From assembly GCA_028751875.1 (NCBI GenBank), contig CM054155.1, positions 11,209,263 through 11,273,262 on the forward strand: 64,000 nt of DNA. The letters run 5' to 3'. Made by a program: the position numbers and the translations under genes. Position 1 is the first letter of the stretch. Every line of letters begins with the position of its first letter. Under the pieces are notes generated by a model. The model did not search any database, had not been told where the DNA came from, and saw only the letters and a list, made by a program, of their open reading frames with translations. Below, piece after piece: positions 1 through 12,063 of the stretch. Source of the stretch: Rapana venosa (taxonomy: Eukaryota > Mollusca > Gastropoda > Neogastropoda > Muricidae).

Positions 1-584
1 TATTATTATTATAGACAGACAGACCAGACAGCAACAAATTATTCTTGAAATTTTGCCCTCATCAGAAAAATAAATCAGTATATATAATATATAGTATAAT
101 ATATATATAAATATATAATCATATATTTATTTAATATTCGATCGCGCACGGATGTTGTGTGTACATAGTTATGTGATACCAAAAAAAAAAAAAAAAAAAA
201 AATAATAAAGGGGGGGTACACGAAACAAGCAAAAATACACCAATTCTTTTTAATAAACAAAACAGAGAGGGAGAAATAAAGCCAAAAATAAAGCTCACAC
301 AAAGATCTAATAACATGAATGCTGTCAGGAAAACAACAGATTTTGTCCTGGAAACTTACTGCCTTACTACAAATCAGTGACAGGCTACATGATCATTCAT
401 TATACGACATTCATTGGAGTTCAGCCCTGTACAGCCTGCAGTCCTCCCTAACCGCTCAGAACGACCTGCCCACACCTGTGGAGTTTTGGTGTTGGTTTTC
501 TTGTATCTATACCCAACGGAGCTGACCCATTTAGAAACTGCGCTATCAACCAACCATAGCCGGTTTGGCTGTTTTGCTGTTGAT

Positions 585-586
<2 letters not shown>

Positions 587-639
<53 letters not shown>

Positions 640-672
640 TTGGGGGTTTTTTTTTTGTTTTTTTTTTTTTGT
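587..672 (+). repeat. T-rich insertion (T~47, then G5 and more T runs)
   Basis: Copies 1 and 2 have gctgttgatgttc, a T run of about 47, atttgggggt, then further T runs before gttgtcgttgg. The inverted copy reads directly from gctgttgatgtt to ttgttgtcgttgg (near 41685). So about 85 bases are extra here, either an insertion or a homopolymer artefact. Confidence 0.75.
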
Positions 673-1544
673 TGTCGTTGGTGTAAAAGAAAGCAGTGTT
701 CAATCAAAGGGAAACAAAAACTGGTGCTGTTTACATCAACCATTTCCCTTGAAAAGGAGGGGTCCTCCTCTTTACCGGGAAAAAGTGATCAGCTATAATC
801 TTTTTCTTTCTTTTTTAATTAAGAAGAAGAAAAAAAGAAAAGTAAGGGCAACCTATTTCACTATCGGATGAAAAACGTTTCCAAAAAAACAGGTGCCACC
901 ACAAACGGAAGCTGACAAATTAGTCAGTCAAAATTACAAACTTTATGATCACAAAACTGATTCTCGAACTGATGAACAGTAATTGTACTATAACATTAAT
1001 CCCGATCCATTTCTTTGTCGATTGGTTGTACATACTAACACCTTGTCATTGCAAGCAACTGAGGTGACCCATTTTTGAGTGTTGTTGTATTTTTCTTAAG
1101 CATTCACTGACTTTTTAAAAAAATCAAAATACAAGAAAAACATGTAGGCATACACATATGGGACAAAAAATATCAAAAAAGAACAAAATAAACTTTTAAA
1201 CTGATGTATGAATATGTTTTGGTATTTGTCAGATGTTATCATGTTGCAAGACAATGTTATCTGAAATGGGCAAAATTAATAGCGTTCACAGACTAGCAAA
1301 TGTAGACATCGTAAACGCAGTTATACATGTTCAATTGATGGGTAATACTTAAAACCTGATAAACATTATGAAACACTGAGCAAATGATATCTTTGCAGAC
1401 AAGAACAAAAAGAACTTTATCGTTTTATTATGTGTGCATGATGGACATAGTAAAGCATTTCAATAGCCTAAATAATTTGAATTGAAAACGTTTGAGAAAC
1501 CTATATCCATTCATTTATTTTTATTTATTTATTTATTCTTTTAA

Positions 1545-1750
1545 TTTCGATGATAATGAAAATTAATAAGCACTCATGTGCTTTGTTTACATCAGTCCCC
1601 GTTGTACGCAGTGATGTAAATTTTGTCATGCGTTCCCACCGGCACACAATGGCCAAAACTCTTCCAAAAAGACGGAATGAGTTTCAATGTGTGCCAGGAT
1701 GATCTGCGGGCGGTCGCACACGGGACTTTTAGTTTATAGTCTCATCCAAC
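1545..1750 (+). repeat. Microsatellite-linked dispersed module, long form
   Basis: Order of blocks: ttttaatttcgatgataatg, aaTaagcactcatgtgctt (six-base stem aagcac/gtgctt), tttacatcagtccccg, gtgatgtaaattttgtcatg, cgttcccaccggcacacaat, ggccaaaactcttcc, a cggaatgagttt block, gatctgcgggcggtcgcaca, cgggacttttagtttatagt, ctcatcc. It is preceded by an (ATTT)n tract and followed directly by (GA)n and (GACA)n. Copies: 17942-18147, 31790-31985, 40622-40815 (-), 44210-44400, 62420-62590, 63440-63660; short forms are listed separately. Confidence 0.8.
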
Positions 1751-1751
1751 A

Positions 1752-1924
1752 AAGAGAGAGGAGAGAGAGGAGAGAGAGAGAGAGAGAGAAGAGAGAAGAG
1801 AGAGAGAAGAGAGACAGACAGACAGACAGAGCAGACAGACAGACAGACAGACAGACAGAGGGGGGGGGGGGGATAAAATGATGAATGAATGATCTTTTAT
1901 ATTTTCAAGGACAGATAGAAGAGA

Positions 1925-1955
<31 letters not shown>

Positions 1956-1982
1956 GATAGAGAGAGAGGAGAGAGAGAGAGA
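1752..1982 (+). repeat. Compound microsatellite (GA)n-(GACA)n-(G)n-(GA)n
   Basis: Purine-rich tracts 1752-1815 and 1920-1982 flank (GACA)n and a G run (1860-1872); gatgaatgaatgatctttta lies between. The copy-2 counterpart is 18149-18379, and the inverted counterpart is 40363-40618 as (CT)n/(CTGT)n. The long Arg/Glu or Ser/Leu reading frames here are simple repeats. Confidence 0.95.
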
Positions 1983-2679
1983 TCATATGTCAATAAGGCT
2001 ACAAGAAGAATGTGTCCAACCTCGTTCAAAAACCACAAAAGTATCCATGTGAGAAAGAACTCGGCTGTCTGAGAAGTATAAGAGAAATGATAGACATATA
2101 GTCTTTTAGTTAAAAGACAAGGCACTGAATCCTTACTAAAAACAAATTGTTTATCTAGCTTGCGATGGAAACTGAAACTGTTTTAAAGACAAAAAATCAA
2201 TAGTTTGGCATGTCACTTTGTATAAGTGGCATAGTTAACTTTGATCATATCTTGACATGCAGCATGCTAAAAAGTTGCATACCTGTTCTTACTTAATCAT
2301 CGTCTTTGGTTGATATTCACGATCTTTACTGAATATATATCTTTTTTCAAATCGCTATTACAAAGTCCATTTGTTTCATTGTTATGATTATTATGGACTC
2401 TAAAGACAAACTATCCATCTGTGGGACATACATTTCTGTGGTTATATTTAAAATAACTGTTTTATTGTGACTGGTAAATTCAGATAGAAATTGTGATTTT
2501 ACTGTTACTGTACTTAGGAGTTACTTTAGAATTTAAATCTCCTACTTGTTTAGTGTAGATTTTGTAAATTAACCCCCTACCCAACTCCCAGACATCTCCC
2601 ATTTACCGATGGCCTCTCTATTGAAGAGATGTAAAATGAATATCGAACACCACACACACACACACACACCACAACGGTC

Positions 2680-2838
2680 TTTTAAGCGGGCCGCCGTGCC
2701 TAAACACCTCCCAGTGATCACTTTCGCACGCCCCGCACATGCCTAGGCTTAGGAAATCTCAGCATCAGGAACCCAACCGCGCAAGCGCGCCTGAGGCATA
2801 AATTATTAATGACGACATCCCCATTCGATGGCTGCCAA
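2680..2838 (+). promoter_or_regulatory. GC-rich promoter-like patch with NRF1-like and YY1-like motifs
   Basis: A GC- and CpG-rich island in AT-rich surroundings. It holds gcgcaagcgcgcc (2779-2791, close to the palindromic NRF1 site), a catAAATTATTAATGACG stretch (2797-2814), and AAATGGCGGC (2837-2846), which matches the YY1 consensus often found over start codons of housekeeping genes. The inverted copy (39499-39660, minus) keeps tgcgcaagcgcgcc and gaATGGCGGC although neighbouring sequence has drifted. Promoter function is inferred from motifs only. The copy-2 counterpart is 19077-19235. Confidence 0.45.
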
Positions 2839-2855
2839 ATGGCGGCGAAGCTAAG
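2839..2855 (+). CDS. Candidate first coding exon (17 nt), copy 1
   Basis: ATGGCGGCGAAGCTAAG followed by gtaagg (2856-2861), a consensus splice donor. It would encode M-A-A-K-L plus two bases of the next codon, so the next exon must supply one base first. An upstream ATG at 2828 is out of frame with it and meets a stop after eight codons. The same 17 bases and donor occur at 19236-19252 (+) and 39482-39498 (-); in the inverted copy the bases just before the ATG differ but the exon and donor do not. The gene is not recognised. The next exon with a compatible phase that I can see is 14962-15101. Confidence 0.4.
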
Positions 2856-3236
2856 GTAAGGGACACGAGCATCCAGACCATAAACATCGCCAGCTAGGCC
2901 CTCTGATGTAAACTCAGGTGTTTTTGGCCTGATTGCATAGATCTGTGACCTTGTTTTATCCTAACTGGTACCGATGCTCAGTTCTACATTGTCAGTGACA
3001 ATACTTCTCTATGTTCTGTGCCTTTTTTTGGTTTGATTTGGACTGAAAAATCTATCCTCTGTTTTCCAGGAAAGACACAATAAAACTAACCATAAACCAC
3101 TTAATGTTACCTGAGTAAGATACAACCATCATTTAGTTTTCAAACATTTTGACACTATCTTTGGCATCTGATTGTACATTACCAGTCAGTTGATAGCAAT
3201 TATAACCATTTTATGTGTGCCACAGGGCTACCGAGT

Positions 3237-3274
3237 GGAGTTGCGGAGGTGGGGGGGGAGGGGGGGGGGGGGGG
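3237..3274 (+). repeat. G-run tract with quadruplex-forming potential
   Basis: Purine-only stretch ending in long G runs (g8-a-g15). The counterparts are 19634-19671 and a C run of about 31 at 39060-39091 in the inverted copy. It is followed by tgtttacagtggtatcatta. Confidence 0.8.
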
Positions 3275-4616
3275 TGTTTACAGTGGTATCATTATCTCCC
3301 CTTGTGTCTGGATAGTCTAGATCTACTGTTTTTTCTCTCGAAGTTTTTTGATGTTGGTTACACACTTCTAAGTGTTAACAAACAGTCATGATTCAACAAA
3401 TACATGCGCAAGATTAATATGGAATTACCCATAAAATGTCATATCAGCTTGACAAAATGTGTAATAAATGAGGTATTGTGTAATACATCAATTACTGTGT
3501 GATAATCGTCACACACACACACACACACACACACACATTATCGGCAAAATTTAAAAAAAATACACACACACATTAACCCCAAATTTAAAAAAATATAATA
3601 ATACACACACATTCACCACACTCAAATGCACAGTATATAATTTAATATAAATGCTCACTCATGTGTGTGAGTACACACACACATGTACACTCCACCACAA
3701 TCTAAATGGTCATGTATATAAATATAAATGCTCACACATATTATGTGTGAGAAAGTGTGTAAAAACAAAGTGCATGCATATTTTAAAACACACATTATAT
3801 TATTAGTATTGAAAGAAATAGTAGTGGGCCACCTTACAGCCTATATCTTTCTCCATTTAATATGAAAATGATTTGATTAAAAAAGATTTCAAGCAAAAAC
3901 CCAATTAAATTTGAAATTAAGTTTGATTGCTCAAGACAAAATGGGCTAAGAAATGAAATCTTTTCAATGACATCATTGAAACATTTCGTGTGTGGACTAG
4001 CCTATGCCTTTTTGCTTGAGCTGCCAGAATAATTGGCTCCCTGATAAGCTATTTGGTCATAAATCATAAATGTGATGAAGCGCATTGCCATTTATGAAAA
4101 GGCACTTTGCAGCAAGACACTTATCATCATGAACAAAAAATAATGTCCAATTAAAACTGCCTTTGAAAAATAATCAGAGAAAAATATGTACTTTATATTG
4201 TTATAATGCTCACAGGCCATTTGCACACAAATCCCAATATGTAAATTTTGAAAGATAATAAACATCTCAGTAATCCTCATGCTTGATGTTTCAGAAAGCA
4301 TATTTTTTCAAATGCTAAGATAATAAGAACATCATAACCTAAACATGTCAAATTCTTACAGTTTACTTGGTATAATGCCAACAACTGATTTTAATTATGT
4401 ATAAATATAAAAGTCAACTTATGGATAATCTAAACAGTTGCAACATGTGATCAAAAAAAAGTTTTGATAATAAGCCTAACCGATGAAAACAAGCTTTGAT
4501 AACAGCTTTCACTTTAAAATTTTTTTTTATAATTCAGTAATATTTGTTACACTTCAGTAATAGGCTAAACTTTAATCATGCACAATCATATTAACAAATA
4601 TAACATGCATATATTT

Positions 4617-4982
4617 GCGTCAGATTTCTCTGCATGAAAATCGGCTGGAGAGACGTGACACAGAGCAGCGTCCACCCATTTTCTTTTTTTCTGTCTATAA
4701 ACTGCATTGTTTTCCCTATCCAGAGTGGCTTTTTTATACAGAATTTTGCCAGGGACAACTCTCTTGTTGCATTAGCTCTTTTACATGCACTATATAACTT
4801 TTGTGTAACACATGGGACCTCCATGCTACCATCTTCCATCCAAAAGATTTTAGCACCCAGATCAACCACTCATGGAGTAAAGTGCATGGGGAAAAGTTTT
4901 AGACCAAACCACAGCACACACTTTCTAGGACGGTGCATTAGCCCTAGCTCCTTGACCACTGATCCAACATACATAGCACACA
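4617..4982 (+). repeat. SINE-like dispersed repeat 1, remnant in subunit A
   Basis: Shares with 12730-12950 the order ctctgcatgaaa, ggctg...gagag, cgccaccc-like and T-rich block, gtggctttttt, aattttgccagggacaac, tcttgttgc, tcttttacatg. It then has a tail block (acc accact...tagtgga-like, gggaaaagttttaga). It is a non-coding repeat, and the short open frames in it are fortuitous. Further remnants: 7088-7390, 10730-11080, copy-2 counterparts at about 21014-21379, 23485-23787 and 27128-27480, and inverted 35040-35340 and 37385-37730. Confidence 0.7.
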
Positions 4983-5599
4983 TATAAATATTTGATTTAT
5001 TGTGTAGCCTAGGTCTATTGAATCTGGATCATGTTTGCCTTAATTTATATTAACTTAATTGTATTTAGGCTATAATGATGCATCTGGAAAGATTCCTAAA
5101 ACTCAAAGTAAAGGCCTTTGGTGATAGTTAATGGTGGAGCACTTTTCATTATTAACAAGTGTCAAGTCACCCATCCACATGATATATGATATTCTTATGG
5201 CCAGTTTAGAACTTGCTGCCATTGAAAGATGATAATACTAAAAAAAGAGGAATAAAGTAGGCTCCAGAATAAATGGTTCACAAAAATACTATAACATATA
5301 ACAGCAAGAGAAGAAATACACAACTGGGTCTAATGATCTGATGCGCCTTATGTTTGGGGAGCTGTAAAGAAGGGACTGCAGTGGGATAATAAGGTTTAAT
5401 CCAGTTAAGTAGTCCGTTATCGTAGATAATACCCCAAGACAATCCATACTCTTATAGAGGCTGCACAATGCGCGCGCGTGCACACACACACACCACACAC
5501 ACACACAGTACACACACACACAACACACACACATCTCTATTTGTTCTATGATGCCTTTTATCTTCAAAGTCTTATATGGTGGCATTTGTTCCATTTAGT

Positions 5600-5975
5600 T
5601 TTGAATTTTGTAATTTGCCATCACTACTAGGGCTAGCTAGTATAATTTGAATGATTGTCATCTAACTGTTTCAATAGCTACTTACATAGTTTAAATCACA
5701 CACACACTTTACCACTTTGACAGTTTTTGTTTGATATTGTAACAAATGTCATCACTATTATAACTAAAGTTTGTCAGTCAAACCATTTAGAGGTACTTAG
5801 AAAGTTCACTAACCTGCACGTGGCACACACACACACATACACACACACACACAGCTATTGTCAGTATTTTGTTTTCATATTAAAAAATGTATTTTCATCA
5901 CTTCCTAATGCTATAGAACTTGAATGTTTGTCACTTAAATTCACAAACCACTGAATAGGTACTTACATAGTTCAC
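5600..5975 (+). repeat. Triple ~130-bp subrepeat with embedded (AC)n
   Basis: Three related blocks in a row. Each follows the pattern tgtcagtttttg, ...attgtaa..aaatg, tcatcact, ataacttgaa, gtttgtca, caaacca, aggtacttacatag, ttcac, then an (AC)n tract. The same trio closes subunits B (about 8030-8417) and C (about 11670-12023), their copy-2 counterparts, and, inverted, 34031-34440 and 36426-36830. The microsatellite sits at the same place in every block. Confidence 0.8.
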
Positions 5976-8417
5976 AACACCACACACACACACAACACAC
6001 CCACACACACACATTATCCTCAAATTAGCAAAAATACAACACACATTTCCTCAAAATTAAAAAAAATATAACACACACACATTCACCACACTCAAAGCAC
6101 AGAATAAATAATTAATATGAAATGCCTCACACGTTCATGTGTGTGAGTACACACACACAGTACAATTCCACCACAATCAAATGGTCATGTATAAAAAATA
6201 AATGCTCACACAAACGTGCATAACATATGTTAATTCACACATTATCTTATAAGTATTGAAGAAATAGTAGTGGGCACCTAAGCCTATACTTCCTCCATTA
6301 TTATGAAAATGATTTTATTAAAGATTCAAGCAAAACCAATTTTGAAAAAGCAATCAAGACAAAATTGGTAAGAAATGAAATCTTTTCAATGACATCACTT
6401 AAAACATTTTTTTTGTGTGAGGACTAGGCCATATGCCTCTTGCTGAGCTGACAGAATAATTGGCTCCTGATAAGCTTTGTCAGAATCATAATGGTGATTG
6501 AAGCATTGCCTTTTATGATAGGCCTACTGCAGCAAGACACTTTTAATCATAACAAAAAATTACGTCAATTAAAACTGCCTTTGAAAAGATAATCAGAAGA
6601 GAGAAAATATGTAATTTATATTGAAATAGTGCTCACAGGACATGTGCACACAACAACCACAAATATGTAAATTTGAAAGAAATAAACATCTCTAGAATCT
6701 TCATCTTTATGTGTTCAAAAAGCATATGTTAAAAAATGCTAAGATTAATATCTAGCCACAGATAATAAGGCTCAAAACCTAAACAGTGACAAATAGTTTT
6801 ACTGGTTATAATGCCCAACACACAGAATTTAAGTATGTTGTATATATAGGATCCAACTTTATGGTAATCAAACAGTTTCACATGTGATCAACATTTGTAT
6901 TTTGTTTTTAAACATAATAAGCCTAGCATATGAAAACCAAGCTTTGGATAGCAGCTTTCACTTTTTTAATTTTTTTTTATATAATTCAGTAATATTGTTA
7001 CACCTTTCAGTAAATAGGCTAACTTTAATCGCAATGCACAATTATATTAAACAAATATAACAATGCATAAATTTACTTATTATATATCATTCAGATTCTT
7101 TTACTTTGTGTCTATTAACTGCATTTGTTACCTTCTCTATCATAGTAGCTTTTTTCTCTACATAATTTGCCAAGGACAACTCTCTTGTTTGCATGGCTCT
7201 TTTAGCATGCACTATATAACTTTCGTGTAACACGTGGGACCTCAATTTACATCGTCATCCTAACGGACTAGCACACAGACCACCACTTATGGTCTAGTGA
7301 ATGGGTAAAAGTTTTAGGAGTCCAACAGGATACACGCACCCCACTTTCTAGACATATATGCCTTACCTCTTTGACCACTAATCACAAACTATATATATAT
7401 ATATAAATATATATTATATGTTTGTTTAATTTGTGCATAGAGGTTTATTTAAATTAGTATAATGTTTGGCTTTATTTACATTACTTAGTTTTTAATTATG
7501 CTATAGAGGGTAAGGCATTTTCTGGAAAGTCCCTATAACTTTTAATAAAGCTTTGGTGATAGTTTAGTGAAAGTGCACTTTTCATAATTAAAAAGTGTCA
7601 ATCACACTCACATGAAATATTTATAATGCATATGGCCATTAAACTTGGCTGCCATTGAAAGATGATAAAACAAAATAAAAGAGGAATAAAGTATGCTCAA
7701 AATAATGTTGCCCAAAAAACCTCAACATCTAATGCAGCAATAGAAGAAATATACACATCTGAACACATGAGTCTCGGCGCGTTATGTTTGGGGAAGCAGT
7801 TAAGAAGATGCAGGGGGATAATAAGGTTTTATCCATTAAGTAGTCTCAGCTAGATAATACCCAAACATTGTGCGTGATGCCGACACTTAAGTGCTGGCAC
7901 TTGCGCTTCGTGCACACACACACACACACCACACACAGTACACACACACCCACACCTTCATCATTGTTCTATGATGCCTTTTTTCTTTAAAGTCTTATAT
8001 GTGCGGCAATTTGTCCATTAATTTTTTGAATATTGTAATTTGCCATCAACTTCTAATGGCTGCTAGTATATTTTGAATGTTTGTCTTCAAACTGTTCAAT
8101 ACTACTTACTATATTTAATTCACACACACACTATACACTTTGTCAGTTTTGTTGAAATGTAACAAATTTGTCATCACTATTATAACTTGAAAGTTTTGTC
8201 AGCAAACCATTAAATTAGGTACTTTATTACATAGTTCAACTAACCTGCACATGGCACACACACACACACACGACACACACAACACACACACACACACATG
8301 CAGATTTTGTTTTCAATTTGTAATAAATGTATTTCAGCACTTATCTAATGCTAGTATAACTTGAATGTTTGTCACTTAAATGTCAGCAAACCACTGAATA
8401 GGTACTTACATAGTTCA
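5976..8417 (+). repeat. 2.4-kb tandem subunit B (copy 1)
   Basis: Same landmark order as subunit A, length 2442 bp. The SINE-like remnant (7088-7390) lacks the first part (the ctctgcatgaaat segment). It is peppered with single-base losses relative to A. The copy-2 equivalent is 22373-24814. Confidence 0.9.
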
Positions 8418-11400
8418 CACACACACACACACAACACTCACACACACACACACACAGACACACACACACACACACCACACACACGACACACATTAACCTC
8501 AAAATTTTTAAAAAAAATACACATTTTCCTCAGAAATTAAAAAACAAATACACACACATTCCACCACACTCACATCACAGTATATATAATATAAATGGCT
8601 CACTCATGTGTGTGAGGTGAACACCACATTACACTTCCACACAATCAAACGTCATGATATATAAAATAAATGCTTACACATAAGTGTGAGTAAAGTGTAT
8701 AAAAACAAAAGTGCATACATATGTTAATACACACAATTTTATTATTATATTAAGAAATAGTAGAGGCCACCTTAGCCTATAATCTTCCCATTATTATGGA
8801 AAATGATTTGATAAAATTCAAGCAAACCAATTTTAAAAAGCACACAAGACAAAATTTGGGCTAAGAAATGAATCTTTCATGATCCACATAAAACATTTTT
8901 TTGTGTGAGGACAAAGGGGCCCCTATGCCTATTGGCTTTGAGCTGACAGATTAATTGGCTCCTGATAAGCTTTTGTCAGAAATCATAAATGGTGATTGAA
9001 GCATTGCCTTTTAGAATTAGGCCTACTTTGCATCAAGACACTTTTATCATGCACAAAAATTAATGTCAATAAAACCATATCTATCTGGTGCTGTCCCATA
9101 GACTGACGACCGGGGGCGAACCCTCAAAGACTCAACAACCGATTCCCTCCATTCCTCTTCTATTACTGCCTTTCTCAGGGCTATTTAGTTGAGTTCTAGG
9201 CCTGTCCGATTCGCTGATGTTATCCTCCCAGCTCTTCCTTGGTCTGCTCATCTTCTTCCTCCTTGACAGTGCCTTGGTAAAACAGTCGTTGCAAGGACCT
9301 TTTGGTCTTGTGACATGCCCATACCATTTAAGTTTACGCTTTTTCACGATCGTTAAGTTCATCATAGGTCCAATGGTTTTGCTCGGATTCGTTATGACAC
9401 GCCTTTCGTTGCGTATTGGTCTTTGTACAGGAGATGCAAGGAGTCTCCGAACGTCATCTCATCTCCACCGCCTGACTCTTCCCTCCAAATCTGGCAGTCA
9501 GGGTCCAAGAATCACGGGCATACAAGAAAATAGGATATGACCAAGGGAGCCGCATTAGTCTGATTTGGAGATAAGTGAATATTTTTATCTCACCAGATGG
9601 TGTTTAGTTTTTGACAGTTCTGTGATATTGAGTCTGTGCAGTCCTTCATACTACCTGGCTTGGATCCCTGGTCCCCGATACAATGGCTCCCAAGGTACTT
9701 GAAGCTTGAACTGTTTTCCAGCTTCCTGGTCATGAACCCTGAATCAGTGCTAATGCCCGTTGGTATTATTAGTCATCCGTTTGTCTTCTCTGCACTGATT
9801 TCCATGCCGTAGTTTTGGAGGCCTTATCAAGTGTTCTGTTAGTCTGGCAAGCTCTTTTTCTGATCCTGCTATTTCATCAATGTCTCTGCGAAGCGGAGGT
9901 TTGCTGATCGTTCTGCCACCAATGCTGACTGAACCTTCATGAGTTCCAGTGCATCAGCGATGACTCTCTCAAGAAGATGTGAAAAGAGTAAATGAGAGTA
10001 GACAGCCTGCCTTGACTCCAACTGTTTGTTCGAAACCATTCCCATTGTTGTTGTTGTAGTACACTGCACTGGTGGTCTTGCTGTACAGCTGTTTGATGAC
10101 TGATCTGGTTTTGCGATTGAATGCTTGCGTACAAAAACATGGTTGCCCACAAAGCTGCAACCACACTCAGTTCAAATGCCATCTAAAAGTCATAAATACG
10201 TGGTACGGTCTTGTTGATGTTGAAGGTACCACTCACATAGTATTCTTAAAACTTCATTTGGAAAATAATCAGAGAAAAATATGTAATTTTATATTGTAAT
10301 ATCTCACAAACCATTTGACACACAAATCCCAATAATGTAAAATGCTTGTAAGATAATAAACAACTTCAAGAATCTTCATGCTTGATGTTTCAGAAAGCAT
10401 ATTTTTTAAAAATGCTTAAAATAAACTCCATATCCTAAACATTGTCAAATGCTTTTAGGTTTACTGGTTATAATGCCAACACACAGAATTTTAAGTATGT
10501 ATATATAAAGTCAACTTATGGATAATCTAAACAGTTTCACATGTGATCAAAAAAATTTTTGATAATAAGCCTAACAGATGAAAACAAGCTTTGGATAACA
10601 GCTTTCACTTAAAAAAAATTTTTTTTATAATTCAGTAATATTTGTTACACTTTCAGTAATAGGCTAACTTTAATCAATGCACAATCATATTAACAAATAT
10701 AACAATGCATATATTTACTTATTTATATCACGTCAGATTTCTCTGCATGAAATTTGGGCTGGAGAGCAGTTGCCACAGAGCGGCGCCACCCTTTTTCTGT
10801 CTGTAACTATTTGTTTTCTATCAGAGTGGCTTTTTCCCCCACATAATTTTGCCAGGGACAGCTCTTTTGTTGCCATTAGCTCTTCTACATGTACTAGAAT
10901 AAACTTTCGGTACAGACAATTGACCCTCTCAATTTATCATCTCACCAAAAGACTAGTTCCCAAACGACCACTCATGATCTAGTGGATGGGGAAAATCTTT
11001 TAGGTCCAAACGATACTAACCACTGCACACACTTTTTAGACAGATGTATTACCTTTTAACCACTGATCCACATACTTACATATATATATATATATATATG
11101 TTTGTTTATTTGTGCATATAGTCTGTTGAATTTATCATGTTTTGGACTTTATTTTATATTAACTTAGTTTTATTAAAGCTATAAGGTAGCATTTCTGAAA
11201 GTTCCTTAAACTTTAAATCTAAACCTTTGGTGATAATTTTATGGTGAGGCAACTTTTCATATTAACAAGTGTCAATCACACTCACATATAATTTATATGC
11301 TTATGGCCATTACAAACATGGCTGCCATTGAAGATGATAATAACAAATAAAAGAGGAATAAAGATGCGCAAAATAAATGTTCTCAAAAAACCTTAACATA

Positions 11401-12018
11401 TATCACAAGAGAAGAAAACACATCTGATCTAATGAGTCTGTGCACCTTATGTTTGGGGAGCTGTGATAAGAAGGATGCAGGAGGGATAATAAAGGTTTTA
11501 TTCATTAAGTAAGCTTAGCTAGATAATACCCCAAACATTGCCCGTACTCTTTAGTGGCTGCAACAATGTGGGCCGCGATGCACACACACACACACAGTTC
11601 ACACCCACACACTTCATCATAGTTCTATGATGCCTTTTCTTTAAGTCTATTTTGTATTTGTCAATTAAGATGAATTTTGTAATTTGCCATCACTACAAAC
11701 GGCTGCTAGTAAAATTTGAATGTTTTGTCATCAACTGTTCAATACTACTTACCTAGTTAATTCCACACACACACTTACACTTTCAGTTTTTGTTGATATT
11801 GTAACAAAATATGTCATCACTATTATAACTTGAAAGTTTGTCACAAACCATTAAGTAGGTACTTACATAGTTCACTAACCCGCACGTGCACACACACACA
11901 CACACATTGTCAGTTTTTGTTTCATGTTGTAATAAATGTATTTCATCACTTCTAATGCTAGTATAACTTGAATGTTTGTCACTTAAACACAGCAACCACT
12001 GAATAGGTACTTACATAG

Positions 12019-12023
<5 letters not shown>
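8418..12023 (+). repeat. 2.4-kb tandem subunit C, interrupted (copy 1)
   Basis: Same landmark order as A and B but 3606 bp long, because a 1.17-kb retrotransposon fragment (9076-10246) splits it. Removing the insert and one target duplication leaves about 2.43 kb. A partial fourth subunit (the last ~130-bp subrepeat) follows at 12024-12300. Confidence 0.9.
9076..10246 (-). mobile_element. 5'-truncated non-LTR retrotransposon (RT C-terminal half), in subunit C copy 1
   Basis: On the minus strand the reading frames give, in order, RT thumb/palm pieces: a TTSAVYYN segment and VGVKAGCLLS (motif B region, about 10060-10020), NLRFA-TL (FADD motif region, about 9890), YGMEISAEKT (about 9800) and the C-terminal KKRKLKWYGHVTR followed by RPRKSWEDNI (9365-9200). 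Compared with the usual motif, one base is missing inside FADD, which breaks the frame exactly at the catalytic site; other frameshifts follow. The 5' end (endonuclease, RT fingers) is missing. The fragment is flanked by taaaac at 9070-9075 and 10247-10252, a possible 6-bp target duplication. Subunits A and B and both inverted subunits have the uninterrupted site. Clade not resolved. Confidence 0.85.

Positions 12024-12063
<40 letters not shown>

Larger units (their letters stand above)
3511..5975 (+). repeat. 2.4-kb tandem subunit A (copy 1)
   Basis: Starts at an (AC)n run and ends at the motif aggtacttacatagttcac. Landmarks shared with subunits B and C, in order: tagtagtgggc, gctcctgataagc, ataggctaac, a SINE-like remnant (4617-4982), gaccactgatcc, and three AC-bearing ~130-bp subrepeats at the end. 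Length 2465 bp. The copy-2 equivalent is 19908-22372. Confidence 0.9.

Noticed and set aside
374..703. Phe/Lys homopolymer frames around the T run
   Set aside because: Homopolymer artefact; the inverted copy lacks the T run altogether.
4591..4987. Overlapping frames of 60-117 residues in the 2.4-kb subunits (also near 12750, 21031, 35076, 37331)
   Set aside because: They overlie a SINE-like dispersed repeat, appear on both strands and are not kept between subunits.
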